Assembly: GCF_900090145.1 (NCBI RefSeq)
Contig: NZ_FMHI01000020.1
Location: 62,001 to 126,000, forward strand
Direction of reading: 5' to 3'
Source: Streptomyces sp. WMMB 322
GTDB taxonomy: Bacteria > Actinomycetota > Actinomycetes > Streptomycetales > Streptomycetaceae
DNA length: 64,000 nt
Notes under the pieces: model-generated
Database searches by the model: none
What the model was told of the DNA's origin: nothing
The model's input: only the letters and a program-made list of their open reading frames with translations
In this document: piece by piece, positions 61,074-64,000 of the stretch
How the letters are laid out: every line of letters begins with the position of its first letter
Position numbering within the stretch: position 1 is the first letter of the stretch
Position numbers and translations under genes: made by a program

Positions 61074-62777
61074 GTGCGCATCCTGCTCGTGGCAAGTGCC
61101 TTCAACAGCCTCACCCAACGCGTGTACGCCGAACTGAGCGACCTCGGCCATCAGTTGGACACCGTGTGCGGCGGCGACGAGGACGCCGTACGGAAGTCGG
61201 TCCACCGGCACGCCCCGGCGCTGATCGTCGCGCCGATGCTCAGGACGGCCCTCCCGGAAGACGTCTACTCGCGCCACGTCTGCCTCATCGTGCACCCCGG
61301 ACCTCCTGGCGACCGCGGCCCCTCCTCCCTGGACTGGGCGATCGCGACCGGCGCCCGCCACTGGGCGGTGACGGTGCTCCAGGCGGACGCCGAGATGGAC
61401 GCCGGGGACATCTGGGCCACGGTCCCCTTCGCGCTGCCCGAAGCCGGCAAGAGCGACGTGTACCGCAACGAGGTGTCGGACGCCGCGACGGCAGCGGTGA
61501 AGCTCGCAGTGGCCCGCTTCGCCTCGGGCACATACAAGCCGCAGCGCCAGGACGAGCTGGGTGCGGAAGTGGTGTGGCGCCCGTACTTCCGCCAGGAGAA
61601 GCGACGGATCGACTGGGCCGCGGACTCCACCGGCACGGTGCTGCGCAAGCTGCGGGCGGCGGACTCCCAGCCGGGGGTGCTCGACGAACTGCTCGGCGAG
61701 GAGTGGTTCCTGCACGGCGGACACCCCGAGTCGGCGCTTCCCCTGCGTGGCGCGCCCGGCGAGGTCGTGGCGACGCGGGCGGGCGCCGTGTGCCGTGCGA
61801 CGCGTGACGGCGCCGTGTGGATCCCCCAGTTGAGACCGCGCCGCACCCCGGGCGGGCCGGCCACGTTCAGGATGCCGGCGGTGGACGCGCTCGGCGGGCG
61901 CCTGCCGGGGTCGGTGCCGGAACTGCCGGCGCAACTGGAGCCGGGCGCCTGGGGAAGCGGCGGCTGGAGCGACATCCGCTACGAGCACAGGGGCGACACC
62001 GGCTTCGTGTGGTTCTCCTTCCCCGGAGGCGCGATGAGCACCGACCAGTGCCGCCGCCTGCTGGCGGCGTACCGGTACGCGCTCTCGCGTCCCACACGGG
62101 TGATCGTGCTGGGCAGCCGCCGTGACTTCTTCTCCAACGGCATCCACCTCGGTGTGATCGAGGCCGCCGCCGACCCCGGCGCGGAGTCATGGGCCAACAT
62201 CAACGCGATGGACGATCTGGTGGAGGCCGTCCTGCGCACGACGGACCGGCTGGTCGTCGCCGCGCTGGGCGGCAACGCCGCGGCCGGCGGCGTGATGCTG
62301 GCACTCGCCGCGGACGAGGTGTGGTGCCGGGAGGGTGCCGTCCTCAACCCGCACTACCGGCTGATGGGCCTGTACGGGTCGGAGTACTGGACCTACACGC
62401 TCCCGCGCCGCGTGGGCCGCGAGACCGCGGAGCGGCTGATGCGGGAGGCCCTCCCGGTGAGCGCGTCGTCGGCCGCCTGCGCGGGGCTGGTGGACCGTCT
62501 GGTGGCCGCCTCGCCCGAGGACTTCGCCGGTGAGGCGTCACGGATGGCGGCGGAGCTGGCACACGCACCGGCATGGGCGGGCCGCGTCGCCGGAAAGGCC
62601 GCCGCGCGGGCACGGGACGAGGCGGTGAAACCGCTGGCGGACTACCGCGCGGACGAACTGGCCGTCATGCACCGGCAGTTCTTCGGCCCCCACGAGCCCT
62701 ACCACGCGCTGCGCAGAGCGTTCGTGCGCAAGGAAGCCATGCACGGCACACAGCCGACAGGCACCGCCGGCCGCTGA
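61074..62777 (+). CDS. hoxX: HoxX-like protein (formyltransferase + crotonase fusion)
   Basis: A 567-aa two-domain protein. The N-terminal half (about residues 1-280) is a formyl-THF transferase fold with the HoxX-type motif HPGPPGDRG (74-82) and SLDWAI. The C-terminal half (about 300-490) is an enoyl-CoA hydratase-like domain (VIVLGSRRDFFSNGIHL, GGNAAAGGVMLALAADEVW). HoxX makes CO from formyl-THF for the [NiFe]-hydrogenase centre when oxygen is present. No hydrogenase gene is nearby. GTG at 61074 with GGGAG 6 nt upstream. A MITE-like element lies 55 bp upstream. Confidence 0.88.
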   Translation: MRILLVASAFNSLTQRVYAELSDLGHQLDTVCGGDEDAVRKSVHRHAPALIVAPMLRTALPEDVYSRHVCLIVHPGPPGDRGPSSLDWAIATGARHWAVTVLQADAEMDAGDIWATVPFALPEAGKSDVYRNEVSDAATAAVKLAVARFASGTYKPQRQDELGAEVVWRPYFRQEKRRIDWAADSTGTVLRKLRAADSQPGVLDELLGEEWFLHGGHPESALPLRGAPGEVVATRAGAVCRATRDGAVWIPQLRPRRTPGGPATFRMPAVDALGGRLPGSVPELPAQLEPGAWGSGGWSDIRYEHRGDTGFVWFSFPGGAMSTDQCRRLLAAYRYALSRPTRVIVLGSRRDFFSNGIHLGVIEAAADPGAESWANINAMDDLVEAVLRTTDRLVVAALGGNAAAGGVMLALAADEVWCREGAVLNPHYRLMGLYGSEYWTYTLPRRVGRETAERLMREALPVSASSAACAGLVDRLVAASPEDFAGEASRMAAELAHAPAWAGRVAGKAAARARDEAVKPLADYRADELAVMHRQFFGPHEPYHALRRAFVRKEAMHGTQPTGTAGR

Positions 62778-62827
62778 CGAACCCGCCGTCCGTGCGACAC
62801 GGTGGTGCCTCGCCCGTCCCGACGCGG

Positions 62828-64000
62828 TCAGACGACGAAGTACGAAGGGCTCGCGGACGGTGCGAAGCCCACGGCCCCGAGGATCGTGCCCCCGCTGTCG
62901 CTGCCGCCGTCGGTCTCACCGCCGTCGGTTCCACCAGCGCCGGTGCCGCCGGTGTCACTGCCACCGCTGTCGGTGCCGCCGGTGTCACTGCCACCGCTGT
63001 CGGTGCCGCCGGTGTCACTGCCACCGCTGTCACTGCCGCCGCTGTCACTGCCGCCGCTGCCGGTCGGACTGCCCGTGGGGCTGCCGGTCGGGCTCCCCGT
63101 CGGGCTGCCGGTCGGGCTGTCGGTGGGGCTCCCGGTGGGACTGCCGGTCGGCGAGTCGCCTCCCGAGCCTCCCGAGTCCCCGGGTTCGCTGCTTGAGGGG
63201 TCCTCGTCGGGCCCGGAGCTGCTCTCGCTCGGCGACTCCTTGCTCGCGCTGTCAGAGGCGCCCGGGGACTTGCCGGACTCGCTCGGGCTCTCCGGCCCGC
63301 TGCTGCGGCCGGCTCCGGGGGTACGGCTTCCTGGCTCGTCGGCGTTGACTTCGTTGTGCTCGTCCCGCTGCGAGGTCGAGCCCGGCTTGCCGCGGTCCAG
63401 CGGGCCGCTGCCGTCGTCCGGCATCCGGCCCAGTCCCACGATCGTCGCGAGCACCGCGATCAGCACCGCACCCGCCCCGGCCGCCGCCAGGTTCCTGCGG
63501 GCCCCGTAGGCGACCGCGCCCCGTGCGGGAACGAGGGCGGGCATCGTGTCGTGGGAAGCACCGGCGGCACCGCGGCCCGGGTTGGCGACCGTGGCGGCGA
63601 CCGTCCGCGCGCTCTCGTACTCCCCGTCCCTCACATCGCCCCGCCGGTGTCCCCTGAGGGTGGCGGCGAGCGAGTGAGTGGGGGTGTCCCCGGCCTCGTA
63701 CAGGGCGGGCTCCGCCTGTCCGCCGTCACCGGCGGCAGCGGCCGCGGCACCTGCCGGGGAGCCCGGACGCTCTGCCCGGTCCCGCACGGAGGGCCCGCCC
63801 GGGCCGTCGGGCGCGACGGGCCCGCCCGGGTTCTGCGCCACGAGAAGGTCCGTGGCGAGGGCGAGCACCCGCCGTCCCGTGAACGTGCCCTGCTGGTCCG
63901 CGAGCGCGTTGCGCATCGCGATGGAGGCCTCCAGCTCCGCAGCCGCGCGCTGCAGCTGACCGGTGCAGAGAGCGAGCACCCCCAACTCATGGTGAAAATA
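62828..64000 (-). CDS. Membrane protein with TPR remnant and repeat-rich tail, partial (5' end outside window)
   Basis: The 3' 390 codons of a larger gene; the frame is open to base 64000. It starts within a TPR-like helix (YFHHELGVLALCTGQLQRA), the end of a signalling/TPR module common in Streptomyces. Next is an Ala/Gly/Pro-rich linker, a TM segment (AAGAGAVLIAVLATIVGL) and a long extracytoplasmic tail. The tail is made of Ser/Pro/Glu runs, SPTG repeats and GGSDTGGTDS repeats, and ends SPSYFVV. The repeats are perfect at DNA level (62941-63030). It converges on the hoxX-like gene. Whole-protein function cannot be given from the tail. Confidence 0.75.
   Translation of the reverse strand, partial: YFHHELGVLALCTGQLQRAAAELEASIAMRNALADQQGTFTGRRVLALATDLLVAQNPGGPVAPDGPGGPSVRDRAERPGSPAGAAAAAAGDGGQAEPALYEAGDTPTHSLAATLRGHRRGDVRDGEYESARTVAATVANPGRGAAGASHDTMPALVPARGAVAYGARRNLAAAGAGAVLIAVLATIVGLGRMPDDGSGPLDRGKPGSTSQRDEHNEVNADEPGSRTPGAGRSSGPESPSESGKSPGASDSASKESPSESSSGPDEDPSSSEPGDSGGSGGDSPTGSPTGSPTDSPTGSPTGSPTGSPTGSPTGSGGSDSGGSDSGGSDTGGTDSGGSDTGGTDSGGSDTGGTGAGGTDGGETDGGSDSGGTILGAVGFAPSASPSYFVV
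62941..63030. repeat. 3 perfect tandem copies of a 30-bp unit
   Basis: Copies at 62941-62970, 62971-63000 and 63001-63030 are identical and encode GGSDTGGTDS blocks. Diverged 15-bp copies follow at 63031-63060, and 12-bp (SPTG-coding) copies at about 63061-63150. All are multiples of 3, so copy-number change keeps the frame. Confidence 0.85.

Noticed and set aside
62941..63150. Regularly spaced repeats that could suggest a CRISPR array.
   Set aside because: The 30-bp units are directly adjacent with no spacers and encode in-frame Gly/Ser/Asp/Thr repeats of a membrane protein.

Overview
The window reads as a chromosomal core segment of a Streptomyces-type actinomycete. Coding DNA is about 70% G+C, genes are tightly packed, GTG starts and 4-base ATGA/GTGA overlaps are frequent, and the window holds an scy-filP polar cytoskeleton locus, an actinobacterial nucS mismatch endonuclease, and a pfkA/pta-ackA-pyk block. 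The order pfkA-pta-ackA-pyk, icmA, absC-like MarR, thiolase-epimerase-scy-filP resembles the part of the S. coelicolor chromosome that I remember as the SCO53xx-SCO54xx region. That comparison is from memory and was not searched. I see no rRNA, tRNA, CRISPR array or complete insertion sequence.

Layout. 1-1335: 3' end of a glycogen branching enzyme. 1454-5532: a dicarboxylate/amino-acid:cation symporter divergent from a CitA/CitB-type two-component pair. 5998-9223: a three-gene sugar ABC importer behind a LacI-like operator. 9330-17201: a FAD-linked oxidase, phosphofructokinase, the pta-ackA acetate switch and pyruvate kinase (lower glycolysis and acetate overflow). 17414-20033: a DUF6230/DUF6114/secreted-protein operon. 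20679-28133: thioredoxin-TPR protein, TetR, coenzyme-B12 isobutyryl-CoA mutase, DUF3817, MarR, an MFS exporter and its divergent winged-helix regulator. 28602-30722: an unusual membrane-tethered BTAD (SARP-like) regulator in DNA of visibly lower G+C. 30873-33718: thiamine-binding-type protein, a second DUF3817 and three overlapping AIM24 genes. 33767-37211: MarR (AbsC-like), then an OmpR-type two-component system divergent from an acidic PepSY protein.

37302-40333: MeaB GTPase, acetyl-CoA acetyltransferase and methylmalonyl-CoA epimerase, a B12/acyl-CoA group that fits with icmA. 40505-44941: Scy and FilP, the coiled-coil proteins of polar growth. 45264-49625: two paralogous ABC ATPase-permease pairs. 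49780-55381: a three-subunit formate-dehydrogenase-type complex (Cys molybdoenzyme, 4x[4Fe-4S] subunit, NrfD membrane subunit). 55494-64000: ABC-F protein, small zinc-finger-like protein, LLM flavin oxidoreductase, SCO5389-family protein, NucS, a 268-bp MITE-like inverted-repeat element directly upstream of a solitary hoxX-like gene, and the 3' part of a repeat-rich membrane protein cut by the window end.

The most notable items are the ToxR-like topology of the BTAD regulator (28602-30722), a perfect 20-bp palindrome in front of icmA, a clear OmpR-family operator (36401-36440), the MITE-like element next to hoxX, the three AIM24 paralogs, and the palindromes upstream of the DUF6230 operon.
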